NCBI GenBank assembly: GCA_905182995.1
Contig: CAJJDP010000024.1
Coordinates: 126,610 to 190,609, forward strand
Source: Paramecium octaurelia
Taxonomy: Eukaryota > Ciliophora > Oligohymenophorea > Peniculida > Parameciidae
Length of the DNA stretch: 64,000 nt
Reading direction: 5' to 3'
Every line of letters starts with the position of its first letter. The stretch's first letter is position 1. Shown here in pieces: positions 12,502-23,551 of the stretch. The notes under the pieces were generated by a model. That model saw only the letters and a program-made list of their open reading frames with translations, was not told where the DNA came from and did no database searches. A program made the translations under genes and the position numbers.

Positions 12502-12811
12502 TCATTATTCTGGTAATTTATATGGTTTTTTAAATGCAATTTTAATGGATGGATCCTAAGTTACAAGTTGAGTCAAAGTGTTAGTCATCTTTTATGATAA
12601 GAATATTTGGGCTTGCAAATATTTAGATAAGCAATTTTCTAAATTACCAAATTTACATACTTGAACAGGATTCTTCTTCAATGTTTAAATAAGGGATTGC
12701 CATATCCTTTACACATTATTTGAAACAACGCTTTTATTCCGAATATCCAGTAGTTGAAGGGTATAATGTAAGATCTGGTAAATCTAAATCGCTAATATCA
12801 GGACCGTGCAT
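12502..12811 (-). CDS. small Tim-type mitochondrial import chaperone (Tim8/9/10/13 family)
   Basis: Ninety-five residues after removal of one 22-nt intron (GTATGTAAATTTGG...TTTAG). The core has the twin-Cys helical hairpin of small Tims: CFKQC, then DMAIPYLNIEEESC, then a second Cys pair followed by LSKYLQAQIFLSQKMTN. Small Tims form hexamers in the mitochondrial intermembrane space and escort hydrophobic precursors to the inner membrane. Their fold is held by disulfides between two CX3C motifs. The first pair here is CX3C. The second, as spliced, reads CSSKNC (CX4C), so either the spacing is unusual or the splice site is slightly off. Which of Tim8, 9, 10 or 13 it represents cannot be told. 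It sits between the stop of the alpha-kinase gene and the stop of the sestrin gene. Confidence 0.75.
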
Positions 12812-12848
12812 TAATTAATAAAAATATTTAAAAATGTTTATTAAATGT

Positions 12849-14569
12849 TCACATACAATCTACTAAAGCTTTAGATAAATATATCAATTGCACTTCAATT
12901 TTGGCAGCAATCGTCAACAACGTGATATGACATAATTCATCAGCACTTAATTTCAGAGGGATAAACTCTAGATGTTTCTTTTATAATAGATTTGGTGTCA
13001 AACTCACAATCTTAATGAAAGCCTTCAATTCTTTAGGTAATAATTTATTCATCTCCATAATTGGATAAATAATATACCTAAGTTGAATAATCAATATCAT
13101 CATGTTAATATCGATATATATTCTAAGCATAAACTCTTATCGCTTTTCGGAAAGCAGCAGTAGTGATCTATTATTCTTTGCCAAATGTATTTCTAGTCAT
13201 TTATTTAACTTCCAATAAAAAATCGTGCATTTTCTACGCCCCTTCAGGATATAATGATTTTAACACAGGATAACTATTCATTTAAAAATTATATTCCTAA
13301 ATAATATAATAATGAGTACAGAAAATCTCAATATTTAATATCCAGTGGAGTCCTTGATTTCATCAATTGTGAAATATTTTTAAAATTTCTCTTTGAATTT
13401 CAATATTAATTGTTCTTCATCCAAATCAGATATTTCTTAAGCTTCATCAATCGATTATTATTTGGATTTGACTTAGATATTTTTATCTGATGAGCAATTT
13501 TGATTATCTAAAAGTGCCTAATTCTTTAATTCTTAAATGATATATTCATTTTATGTTAAATCAATTTGCTAATATTATTATTGTTCTTAAGGTAATGTAA
13601 AACTAATACTAGTATTACCTGATTATAAATTGAGAGTATAATCAATTTCCTTTAGTATGCCATTGCCTTATGAGAAGCATCCAATATTATTATAAAAGAT
13701 GAATATCATTATTGCTTGAATCAATTCTCTTTTGTTCCACTTATTATTTTTCATTATCTATTACAATGTATTTTTGAGAGATTATTCCCATGGTTTCTAA
13801 ACCAAGATTTTGCAAATGGTATTTAGGGATTTGATCTTGTCATCAACACTCTCATACCCCATATCAACCCAATTTTTGTCTCCTTCATTCAAATAAAACT
13901 ACTAGACTAATAAATCATATAACTAATCACTTCCTGATGCAGCAGCTCCCTATTGAAGTTATCATAAACTGATTACCATGATTGCAAAGTAGTATTTCTC
14001 ATCTTATGATAATTTTGTTTGAGTATTTAATAAACCATCTAGCACATTAAAATATGGTTTTATCAATGATGGAAACCATAATAACAATAATTCATGCTAT
14101 GCTATTCTCCCATAGTTAAAATTATAGAGTTTAATCAATTATTCTTATAATTGATTAGAATTTACATCACCAATAACTGGCCAAGGCAGACTATTAATCT
14201 TGTTTTCCAGATATTGATTTAATATTGGAATTTGAGGCAAATATTTTTAATCATGGAATTTTGATACTCTATACATTTTAGTCTATTTTCAAATTAATCA
14301 TTACTTATAAATTATAGTCTTTAGCAATGTTAACATAACAATCAACTATTGATTACAATGGAGTTTAATTAATAACCATAGTAATCTTTGATTCTATCGC
14401 AGATAAGATATTTTGTTCATCTTTGTAATTATTGATCAACGTTTCGAATTATTACAAACACTAGTCGAGCTTACAATTATGTATTAATCGCTACATGTTC
14501 ACCGTCTTCTTGGGTATTTGTGAGATATTCTGGGAATGCAGATCTGATTTCTTAGCTCTCTTATTCCAT
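12849..14569 (-). CDS. sestrin-like protein, catalytic Cys missing
   Basis: Sestrins link amino-acid and stress signals to TORC1 through GATOR2, and their N-terminal AhpD-like half has been credited with redox activity. Five introns (25 or 34, 22, 27, 23 and 25 nt) give one frame of about 530 residues. The N-half has KYYFAIMGAAASGSD, then LNEGDKNWVDMGYE and QKPWE, matching the vertebrate block (Y.AIM.AA...C.YL, then GGD..WL, then RPW). The C-half has RYQHDDIDYSTQMNKLLPK, then IKIVSLTPNLL and a final helix VQLIYLSKAL. At the position of the reactive Cys (human Sestrin2 Cys125) there is Ser, near residue 188, and the partner Tyr/His are not evident. A signalling role is therefore more likely than peroxide reduction. 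An acidic Gln-rich loop separates the halves. The first intron has two in-frame acceptors. Confidence 0.88.
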
Positions 14570-14822
14570 AAATAATGGTATTTTTAATTTATATAATTAT
14601 TTTATAATTAATTGCACGTGTTACAAATATATTATTTATTAGTCTCTTTCATACTTATCCAATCTACTGATTTTAATACATTGTCTTATAATTTTATAAT
14701 TATTTATTTGCTTAGTAAATATAAAACCATAATCAAATTATAAATTATTATAAAATTTGTACTAAGTTCAATATTAAGTAAATATTTATTATTATAAAAT
14801 TTAGTTGTAATGATAGTCATAA

Positions 14823-16030
14823 TCAGATTTGAATAAAATTCGGAGACTCCAATAAATATCCTTATTCACTTTAGGCTGCTATCTAAAACATTTCTTTGTT
14901 TTCAAAACTAATATACACATTACTATTTTTAATTTTTCTTCGAGAACTTAATTATTATGATTAAGATATTGAATCCAATTGATTCTAATAATTGAAATAA
15001 TTATTTAGCATTGTCTTAATTTTACTTAATTATTTTAATCTTTCATCTATGAATTATTTCTATTGATTAAATTCATTACTTTTAATAATTTAATGATATC
15101 TAGATAATTTATCTTTGTATTTTCTCATTATATACCTAGAATGATATCAATTATTAAATACTTAAAAGGTTTAATCTACATATTGGTCAAAATGTTTTAT
15201 TCATTCTAAGTAATGTCAACCTATATTGAATTTAACTCTTCCTGAACATCAGAGAGTTACTATGCTTTTTCATTAAATTATAACTAATTAGCAAGTTTCA
15301 ATGATTTTTTATTGATTGATGTTAACATTTATTCCAATTAATATTGTAAACCATTGTATTTTATTTCATAATCGTTGCTTTGAGATTTTGAAACTATATT
15401 ATTGCATTCATTCAATAAGGATTTGATGGCCTACTAAAAATTATCTAACTATTGTTGTTTATATTAATTTTCATTATTTTCATCGTACTCTATGGAGAAG
15501 GCATCTTCACATAATGATTTATAATTGGGCTAATTAATGGATAGATTTTCTGTAAGAGAATTCTTGTGGTGATTGACGTTCGCCTTTTGACTATTCTTGC
15601 AATTCAGGATGGAAAATTCTTAACAATTAATTTTATTTTGATTTCTCAAATTAGAATCAAAAAATTAAGCCTCCATTTAATAGAATGCTTACTTTTTTTG
15701 GTTAATGAAATGAGCATTGCAAAGACTATTATGGCAATGATTTTTATTTAATGGAAATAGGGGATTGAGTCAACTTCTTTTATCCAATATTTTATGATAG
15801 ACTAACTTTATTTTTATTTTTTGTGTTAGTTCTGGTCAACAGTGAATGGATCAATTTCTAAGGTGATAAGTGTTTCTACTATTTGATTTCTACTGAAATA
15901 CATAATCACAATTACTTTTTAGTTCATTCTGACTTTTATATAATTCGATCATCCTATTGACTTCATTAAATATATTTTCTTTATTTAACTAATTGAATGA
16001 TTCTAATATCTAAATATTAATTAGTACCAT
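14823..16030 (-). CDS. coiled-coil protein of unknown function
   Basis: The frame starts MVLINIQILESFNQLNKENI at ATG 16030 and ends QGYLLESPNFIQI before TGA. A 23-nt intron near the start (GTATTTCAGTAG...AATAG) is clear. Further introns are needed in the middle and near 15120, and their exact limits were not resolved. The central 150 residues (from YDENNENQYKQQQ to NEQNILTNM) show heptad-like Leu/Ile/Gln spacing typical of coiled coil. No catalytic motif, signal peptide or membrane segment is seen. It is on the same strand as the sestrin gene, about 250 bp upstream of it, and diverges from the next gene across a 330-bp spacer. A cytoskeletal role is possible but only a guess from composition. 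Confidence 0.6.
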
Positions 16031-16360
16031 ATTGTTGTGAGAGAAAATGATGATCTATTCTACTATTATGTTAACTCATTAATTCGTTAGTTTAATATAA
16101 TAATAATTTATATAATCACCTATAAGTTTTCAAATACATTGCAATAAATGACATATAAATTGTCGAATATCTATACTTGAAAGCTTTGGACCCATTAAAT
16201 ACAAGCTCATAACTTTCTATTATATTTAATATATTGTTTTATAGACTAAAAGAATTCTAGTTTATTTTATGAATAATTGTAATCAATTTCATATAAAAAC
16301 TATGATAAATTTTATAGTAATATTTAAATTTTACTCACTTCATAATGATAATTCCTCAAA
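16031..16360. promoter_or_regulatory. spacer between divergent genes
   Basis: This 330-bp AT-rich stretch separates two divergently transcribed genes and must contain both promoters. I see no gene, repeat or recognisable motif beyond A/T runs. Confidence 0.4.
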
Positions 16361-17187
16361 ATGAGTCATTTCTACTCTCAGGCCTTTAGAACATTGAATA
16401 TTAGGTTTAGAATACTGTTATTAGTTAACTTCATGTATGAAAAGTAATATATTTAGAAATATCGATAACTAAGTGTTTTTGATTCTTTTATAGAAAATCC
16501 TAGTATGAATCACGATGATATTAACCCAATAATTAAAAGTAAATATCTTAATTTACGCAATAAAATACGTTTTGAAAATAAAGAAGATGAACTAGAATTT
16601 GAAGATATTATTATCAAATGGAATTAAAGTCACTAATAAAATGTGAGATTAAATCAAATGGTGACGGAATATGCAAATCAATAAATTTAGAATAATTAAT
16701 ATTAAACAGATTTTCCAGTTTCAAAGATTCATATCCTAGATTACGAAGAGAACCAACCAATTTCATCATTCTCATTATTGACTTCGAAAGATTAGATTAT
16801 TGATCATCAAATATTGCAAGATCTACCATAAGAGAAATTCACACAAACAGATTGTCCTACTGAGATGGTTGATAAATGTTCATAAACAGATGTAAGAGAT
16901 TTTGATGAGAAGGATACTGAAAATGTAGTTGAGTTTTTTAATTCTTCATTCTACCAAGACTTAAAGAATAAATAATTCTTGATTGATGCTTAATTAATTG
17001 TAAGTATATTTATGATATTGTTCCTAAGTCATTGATATAAACTGTATTTTTGATGCACAATGAATAAAAGATAGAAATAAATGAACCAATTAAATAATAA
17101 TTAGAATTCCTGATGAAGAGAATCAATAAGAAAGACTAAATTAGCTATAATACTATTACCATTATAAGGGATAGTGTGGATAAATGA
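16361..17187 (+). CDS. hypothetical acidic, Gln-rich protein
   Basis: ATG 16361 to TGA 17185-17187, with one 29-nt intron (GTAAGTATATTTATG...CCTAAG, about 17000-17028), gives 265 residues. The N-terminus is basic and hydrophobic (FRILLLVNFMYEK). The middle is rich in Asp, Glu, Asn and Gln and carries two short Gln-Thr-Asp repeats (FTQTDCPTEMVDKCSQTDV). The end is a basic, possibly helical region. No family was recognised. The spacer to the Piwi gene downstream is about 115 bp. Confidence 0.6.
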
Positions 17188-17254
17188 TGATATTTTATTC
17201 GTTCACACAGCATATATATAAAATTCGCTTCTTAAATAATCTTCTAAATATTTA

Positions 17255-18560
17255 GTACTATTGTAGTATAAAGTGAAAATCAATCTAAAAATGTTCCATT
17301 CATATGAATATTGAAAAAAGCTCTTAAAAACATACTACAAGTTCCAATAGTTCTCGTAGTTCTTCGTAAATATCAGAATTTATTCTTATTTTATTAGTAA
17401 ACTAAGATCTAGATCAAGATCGAACAGTCAAAGACGAGATAGGAAGACAGAAAAGACAGAATCAACAGATGACAAATAGGGAAGTGATTAGAATGTCAAG
17501 ATTGAGTCCAACTTACCTCAAATAGCCAGAGGGAAGAGATAAGTAAACAAAATTTAATGTCGAAAGTTAACTTATATTAAAGATTTGCCTAAAAGACCTC
17601 CCAAATGTCCAAATTATCCATAGTAATTTAGGGAAATCAATTTGGTAACCAATAACTTTAGTGTTCGGTCCAAAAGAAACGGAGTCATAGTTGTTTATTC
17701 AGTGAAATTCTTGCCATTTATTGATCCGTAACAATTTTAAATTAGATTTTAGATAAAATAACAATCTAAAAAGAGAGATTATCAAAAGTTAAGAAGAAGC
17801 CTTGAGAGAATATTTAGGACCTTTTGTCTACTATAGCAATACGATAATAGGAGGCAAAGAATCTTCAACATTTAATTTTAAATTGGAAAAGCCTATCAAA
17901 TTTGAGGAGTAAGTTTATATTTGTATTTTTAAATAGTTATGATTACTATTTAGAAATCAAAAAGGTCAAAGTTATTAATATGCAAGATTTAGAAAATCCC
18001 AATCCAATAGAAGCTGATAAACCATTGATGTTTTTTAACTACTTGATTAAAGATTTCTTCAAAAATTTAAAATATTAAGAACATGGCAAAACTAGAAAAT
18101 TTCATGTAATGAAATCTACTTATTATCAAGGATATATCCAGAAGATCACCTATTCCAGAAACAGAATTGTCAGTAATACCTGGTTTTGCTGTCAATTTTT
18201 AAACTAATGAATAAGGATTTAGTTTTAAAATTGATATCAGTCATAGAATTATCAGAACAACCACTGTGTTATAATATATTGATTAAATTTGGAAGGAACA
18301 ATCGAATAAGTAATGCAAAGAGTTATAGAATTAGATTACCAAAAGAGGAGCTAAGAAAGTATGTCACACATGTAATGACCAAACAAATGGTACTTGCCAA
18401 TTATGGAACATACAGAACTTATTCAGTTGACAATTTATTATTTGACTAAAATACAGCTGAATTTTCTATTGAATTAGCAGACCCAAAAGGGAAGCAATAA
18501 TTTATAACGATGGACCAATATTTTAAATAAAGATATAATTATGATATCAAGAATAAGAAA
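17255..18560. repeat. first copy of N-bounded duplication 2
   Basis: This 1306-bp block ends at the N (18561) and is repeated at 18562-19867 with a constant offset of 1307, with no difference found by eye. It carries the 5' half of the Piwi gene. It is most simply an unmerged contig overlap. Confidence 0.9.
17304..18560 (+). CDS. truncated duplicate of the Piwi gene 5' half
   Basis: The same ATG, introns and coding sequence as the full gene at 18611-21344 are present, but the frame is cut by the N at 18561 just after YNYDIKNKK in the PAZ region. This copy has the genuine upstream flank (17188-17303), while the other has the genuine downstream part. In a corrected assembly the two would be one gene, so it should not be counted as a second Piwi paralogue. 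Confidence 0.8.
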
Positions 18561-18561
18561 N

Positions 18562-19867
18562 GTACTATTGTAGTATAAAGTGAAAATCAATCTAAAAATG
18601 TTCCATTCATATGAATATTGAAAAAAGCTCTTAAAAACATACTACAAGTTCCAATAGTTCTCGTAGTTCTTCGTAAATATCAGAATTTATTCTTATTTTA
18701 TTAGTAAACTAAGATCTAGATCAAGATCGAACAGTCAAAGACGAGATAGGAAGACAGAAAAGACAGAATCAACAGATGACAAATAGGGAAGTGATTAGAA
18801 TGTCAAGATTGAGTCCAACTTACCTCAAATAGCCAGAGGGAAGAGATAAGTAAACAAAATTTAATGTCGAAAGTTAACTTATATTAAAGATTTGCCTAAA
18901 AGACCTCCCAAATGTCCAAATTATCCATAGTAATTTAGGGAAATCAATTTGGTAACCAATAACTTTAGTGTTCGGTCCAAAAGAAACGGAGTCATAGTTG
19001 TTTATTCAGTGAAATTCTTGCCATTTATTGATCCGTAACAATTTTAAATTAGATTTTAGATAAAATAACAATCTAAAAAGAGAGATTATCAAAAGTTAAG
19101 AAGAAGCCTTGAGAGAATATTTAGGACCTTTTGTCTACTATAGCAATACGATAATAGGAGGCAAAGAATCTTCAACATTTAATTTTAAATTGGAAAAGCC
19201 TATCAAATTTGAGGAGTAAGTTTATATTTGTATTTTTAAATAGTTATGATTACTATTTAGAAATCAAAAAGGTCAAAGTTATTAATATGCAAGATTTAGA
19301 AAATCCCAATCCAATAGAAGCTGATAAACCATTGATGTTTTTTAACTACTTGATTAAAGATTTCTTCAAAAATTTAAAATATTAAGAACATGGCAAAACT
19401 AGAAAATTTCATGTAATGAAATCTACTTATTATCAAGGATATATCCAGAAGATCACCTATTCCAGAAACAGAATTGTCAGTAATACCTGGTTTTGCTGTC
19501 AATTTTTAAACTAATGAATAAGGATTTAGTTTTAAAATTGATATCAGTCATAGAATTATCAGAACAACCACTGTGTTATAATATATTGATTAAATTTGGA
19601 AGGAACAATCGAATAAGTAATGCAAAGAGTTATAGAATTAGATTACCAAAAGAGGAGCTAAGAAAGTATGTCACACATGTAATGACCAAACAAATGGTAC
19701 TTGCCAATTATGGAACATACAGAACTTATTCAGTTGACAATTTATTATTTGACTAAAATACAGCTGAATTTTCTATTGAATTAGCAGACCCAAAAGGGAA
19801 GCAATAATTTATAACGATGGACCAATATTTTAAATAAAGATATAATTATGATATCAAGAATAAGAAA
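18562..19867. repeat. second copy of N-bounded duplication 2
   Basis: Identical in length (1306 bp) to 17255-18560. After 19867 it runs without a break into the rest of the Piwi gene. Confidence 0.9.
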
Positions 19868-21344
19868 GCACCTTTATTGACGATTGAAGACACAAAAACC
19901 AATAGAAAAGTCTATTTGGTGGCCGAATTATGTATCATGGCAGGTGTTCCAGATAATTTAAATGAATTCACAAGAAAACAGATATAAAAAGAGTGTTAGA
20001 CAAATCCAAAAGATAGATTTGAAAAAATAAAGAAAATGCTATTTGATTTAATTAATAGATAACCTTCAATAGGACTAACCATGTAAAAATTAAAAGAAGA
20101 ATTTGGTATTGATATCAATAGTACTCCTTAATATGTAAAAGCAAAATAACTTAGACCACCTAATATAGTATTTGGAAATCAAAATTTGATGCCTTAAGGA
20201 GATAAAGAAAACTTTTCATTTAATTGTAACAATCAATCTGCTTTTATTAAGAGATATGAAGTTAGAATTGCAATAATATCACCTTACGATTTTGATTGTG
20301 AGGAATTCACCTAGAATATTCATGAATTAATATAAAAATATGGAATCAAAATGGGTGTGCAAACTAAATGTCATTATTTAAGTGGACAAAGATAAAACTA
20401 TATTGCTGAAATCGAATAAACAATTATGAGAAATGTACCACATACAACTAATATGATTGTTATTGTACTGAATAGATACATGAAAAATTGCTATGCTCCC
20501 CTAAAGAAAATGTGCATGTCTGAAAAATTCGGTGTTCTTACTTAAATGGTATCCAGTGATTCTATTTCAAAATAAAAAAAGGGATTGTTTTCGATAATTC
20601 AAAAATTAGCAATTTAAATGATGGATAAAGTTGGTAATTGTTTATGGACTGTTTAATTACCTTAGGTATCTGTGTAAATTATATTAGAAATGGCCTGATA
20701 ATATTATGATTGTGAGTGTTATCATCGAAAAAGGTAAATTTGCTGGTATGTTGTCAAGTCTTGATAAAACATACTCAAGATACTACAGTTAAATGAGTAC
20801 TAAAATTGTTGAAAAATGTTTAATTAAAGATATTGGGGATATGATGAAATAATCTTTTTTGCAATACAAATAAGAAAATGGTTGTTTCCCTCAAAAAATC
20901 ATATACTTTAGAGATGGTTTAAGTGAAGAATCAATATCTCATTTATTATAATATGAAACTAGAGAAATTGTTTTGGCTGCAAACTAGTTATGCTAATTTG
21001 GAGATTAAATCATTATTATTAATATTCAAAATACAAATATCACTAAACTGTTTAGAGAAGAGAGAGACCAATATTATAATGCACCTGCTGGAACAGTTGT
21101 TGATAGTGAAATAACAACAAAAAACTATGAATTTATCTTGGTTCCTGTTTACAGTTCTAGAGGATGTCCAAGACCAATATTGTATCGTGTCATTTATGAT
21201 ACAATTAAAATACCTATGGAATAATTATAAGTATGTCAAAGTTTTAGAGTTTATAGGACTTCGTTTATGGCTAATGTTACAATTATTAAAATTGGACAGG
21301 ATCTATTAAATTACCTGCAATTGTAAAGAATTGTTAAAAAATGA
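18611..21344 (+). CDS. Piwi-clade Argonaute (Ptiwi-like), decayed slicer site
   Basis: Argonautes bind small RNAs; in Paramecium, Piwi proteins carry scnRNAs and iesRNAs that direct DNA elimination, or siRNAs for silencing. Six introns (32, 25, 28, 25, 19, 22 nt; the first at 18673-18704) give one frame of 860 residues. In order: a Ser/Arg-rich N-tail (SSNSSRSSSKLRSRSRS), the N domain (YSVKFLPFIDP, LREYLGPFVYYSN), PAZ (GFAVNFQTNEQGFSFKIDIS; TYRTYSVDNLLFD; VYLVAELCIMAGVP), MID, and PIWI. In PIWI the first catalytic Asp block reads IMIVSVIIEKGKFAG, where active proteins have (I/V)G(I/V)D. The second, FRDG at about 20907-20918, is kept. The C-terminal His block is not recognisable (FMANVTIIKIGQDLLNYL). 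Slicing activity is therefore doubtful while RNA binding looks intact. The start lies 49 bp after the contig join. Confidence 0.92.
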
Positions 21345-21690
21345 TCAAATTCTTAGTAGAGATCCTCTAAACAGAACCAATAAATAAATTAAGATCATCA
21401 TTCTATTATTTATGATGATATTATTATCAAAAATAACATAATATATTCAATTCATTCTATAATATATATGGCTCTAATAAATAAAATCTATTCAGTTTAA
21501 ATTATTTTAATTTGACTTAAAAAACAACTTTTATACTTATTTTTTAGATAATTCTAAAAATAGTATCATTAATATTATACTTTTTATTATTATTAAATGA
21601 ATATAAACAAATATTCTAAAAAGTAATTTTATTATAAAAATCATGTCTATGATTTATCATATATTAAATAATTATAATTTATAAAATTAT
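21345..21690. other. spacer between convergent genes
   Basis: About 346 bp of very AT-rich DNA between the Piwi stop and the stop of the minus-strand gene. No gene, repeat or structure is recognised. Confidence 0.4.
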
Positions 21691-22218
21691 TCATTATTTA
21701 CTAGTAACACATTTTTTCAATAATAAATATTGATCGAACATCTACTAACTCATTTATCTAGTTATTTTAATTAACTAATCATAATCCAAATTTTAATGTC
21801 TGAATTTCTTCTACACATAATACAACCCTTCCTTTTATGCTTGAATCTCACTTGTCAACTCTATAATCTAATTACTAAGTGGATCTGTCTACATTAATCT
21901 GTGTATATTTAATTATAATTACTCTTCAATATTGTTTTATTCTAATTTGCTTATTGCGGTTACGCAAGCCTCTATTTTGTGTTCCATTTAGATCATCTAT
22001 TAATCTAATTCATGGATACTGGTATTAATCTCTTGATCCTTTAATTAAATCTCCCTCATAATTTTTGTTTGTTGTTAATACTATTCTGTCAAAACATCAG
22101 TTAGCTATTTTTACTATCTGATTGAATCCATGAGTTTTTTAGATTGGTTTAGTAATTCAATATCAACTTTGGATTTGATTTCAGTTTTTATTTTCTCCTC
22201 TTTTGCTTCTTAACTCAT
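21691..22218 (-). CDS. small coiled-coil protein
   Basis: An intronless frame of 175 residues starting MSQEAKEEKIKTEIKSKVD, predicted to be almost wholly helical, with heptads through LLNQSKKLMDSIRQQ, DQEINTSIHELDQQM and LTSEIQAQKEGL. An upstream in-frame ATG at 22278 would add 20 residues (MANKLISISASVFEF...) but would overlap the end of the upstream same-strand gene by about 40 bp. I prefer the ATG at 22218, which leaves 19 bp between the genes. No known family was recognised. Confidence 0.65.
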
Positions 22219-22237
22219 AAACAATTCCTTTCCAAAT

Positions 22238-23142
22238 TCAAAAACAGATGCACTTATTGATATCAATTTATTAGCCATTCCTGGTTCTTCTTATTACTAC
22301 TTTTTTTTTGGTTAGTCCTGCTATTAAATATATTGCGACTATTATTATTATTGCAGTTGTGATTATGGAATTTATTATATTTAAGAATAAGGATTTTATT
22401 GAGGCTATTACTATTATTATTGTTAAACATATTGTGGTTATTACATTTAAGATTGCCAAAGCCCATAGTTATTAAATTATGATTAATTCACTTAACTCAT
22501 CATCTATTAAGGGTTATATTAGTATTAAGATTGATTCTAATTGTAAACATTAGTTTTGAGGAAAAAAGGAAAATTCCTGGACAAGGCTTATTGTACTTCC
22601 AACATAAAATTGATCTAATTAGCATAGAATTGATACAATTTTATAATTCTTATTCCAATTCTTGATGGAAGGAATGAAATTATTAAAAGTAATATACAAT
22701 CCATTTTGTATTTCTGCCGACTTATATAAAGGGTTAGCATCGAATTTATTAGCTAAAATATAAATATTTAAGTACGATCCACATTTTTGAGGAAAATGAA
22801 GGGTTAGACTTCAGGATGAGAGGTTTGAAATCTTAAATGTATAAAGATTGAGAAGATGCTATTATTGTATGGAATGGGAACTGAATATAAAACAATAAAT
22901 ACTGTTTCCTTATAATTCTAGCATAGTAATATTAAGGGCAGTCAAAGTTGGGTTCAATTCCTTATAATTTAATAGAACGATTTTAGCATCATCTATGACT
23001 TTATTTCTATATTGGATATAAAGAGAAGGTACTTTTTGGTATATTTGCATTGATCCATGATAAGTTGGAGTTCGTAAACCTTTTATTTGAATTATGGATT
23101 GTCAGGACTGTAAATGCTCTTTTCTGTATTGTTGTTATACAT
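22238..23142 (-). CDS. membrane protein with soluble N-domain and two C-terminal TM segments
   Basis: Introns of 29, 22 and 23 nt give a 276-residue frame. Residues 10 to about 200 form a soluble domain (motifs LRTPTYHGSMQIYQKVP, IHLRFQTSHPEVQPFIF and YITFNNFIPSIKNWNKNYK). Two long hydrophobic segments follow, LNVITTICLTIIIVIASI and ITTAIIIIVAIYLIAG, then a basic tail (KKKVVIRRTRNG). This suggests an N-domain anchored by a C-terminal hairpin in an internal membrane. I do not recognise the soluble domain. Some motifs loosely recall ubiquitin-conjugating-like folds, but no catalytic Cys position is visible. The gene is packed between two others on the same strand, 72 bp below the next upstream. 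Confidence 0.65.
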
Positions 23143-23214
23143 AATTAAAATAAATATAATAATAATGAAGACGAGAATGTAAATTAAATGTTAGGTAATT
23201 TAGTAATTTGATTA

Positions 23215-23517
23215 TCAGTAGTCATCATCCTCAAATAAAAAAGTTTTGGTATGGATAGATGAATTTATTGATTTCTTAATTTTGTAAGTAATTGTTTTGT
23301 TAGATTTGATAGATTATTTGGAGTTGGTAATAGTCTGAATTTACTCATTTTTATCTGATATATTTATTAGGTCTGTTTCAAACTTATGTTTCCTTCTCAG
23401 AAATTTAGATCTTATTTCTTTGGCTTTCAAAGAATTGAAGTTGAATTAATAGACAGTTTACGAATGAGGCTCCGTATCTGCATATTCTGTAACCTTCATA
23501 TGGCAGCAATTTCCCAT
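23215..23517 (-). CDS. small basic protein with N-terminal MGNCC acylation motif
   Basis: One intronless frame of 100 residues beginning MGNCCHMKVTEYADTEPHS. Gly2 followed by two Cys is the classic signal for N-myristoylation plus palmitoylation, which would tether the protein to a membrane. The rest is Lys/Ser/Asn-rich, ending FLFEDDDY. No domain was recognised. It lies 34 bp below the tubulin-glycylase gene on the same strand. In a ciliate, dual acylation often accompanies cortical or ciliary-membrane location, but that is inference. Confidence 0.6.
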
Positions 23518-23551
23518 TTCAAGTAATAATTTAAAATTAATATTATTTTAA

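Noticed and set aside
14461-14496. An alternative start MQRLIHNCKLDQCLQQ for the sestrin gene at 14496
   Set aside because: The upstream ATG at 14569 plus a 25- or 34-nt intron gives a longer N-terminus in frame; the shorter start remains possible but ignores a good upstream exon.
18186-19756. Two identical 87-residue proteins beginning MLSIFKLMNK at 18186 and 19493, looking like duplicate genes
   Set aside because: They are the same internal stretch of the Piwi gene, partly out of frame, seen twice because of the contig duplication.
22263-22466. A short Asn-rich frame and a short hydrophobic frame that look like separate small genes
   Set aside because: The hydrophobic one is the C-terminal TM part of the 22238-23142 gene; the Asn-rich one is its out-of-frame shadow.
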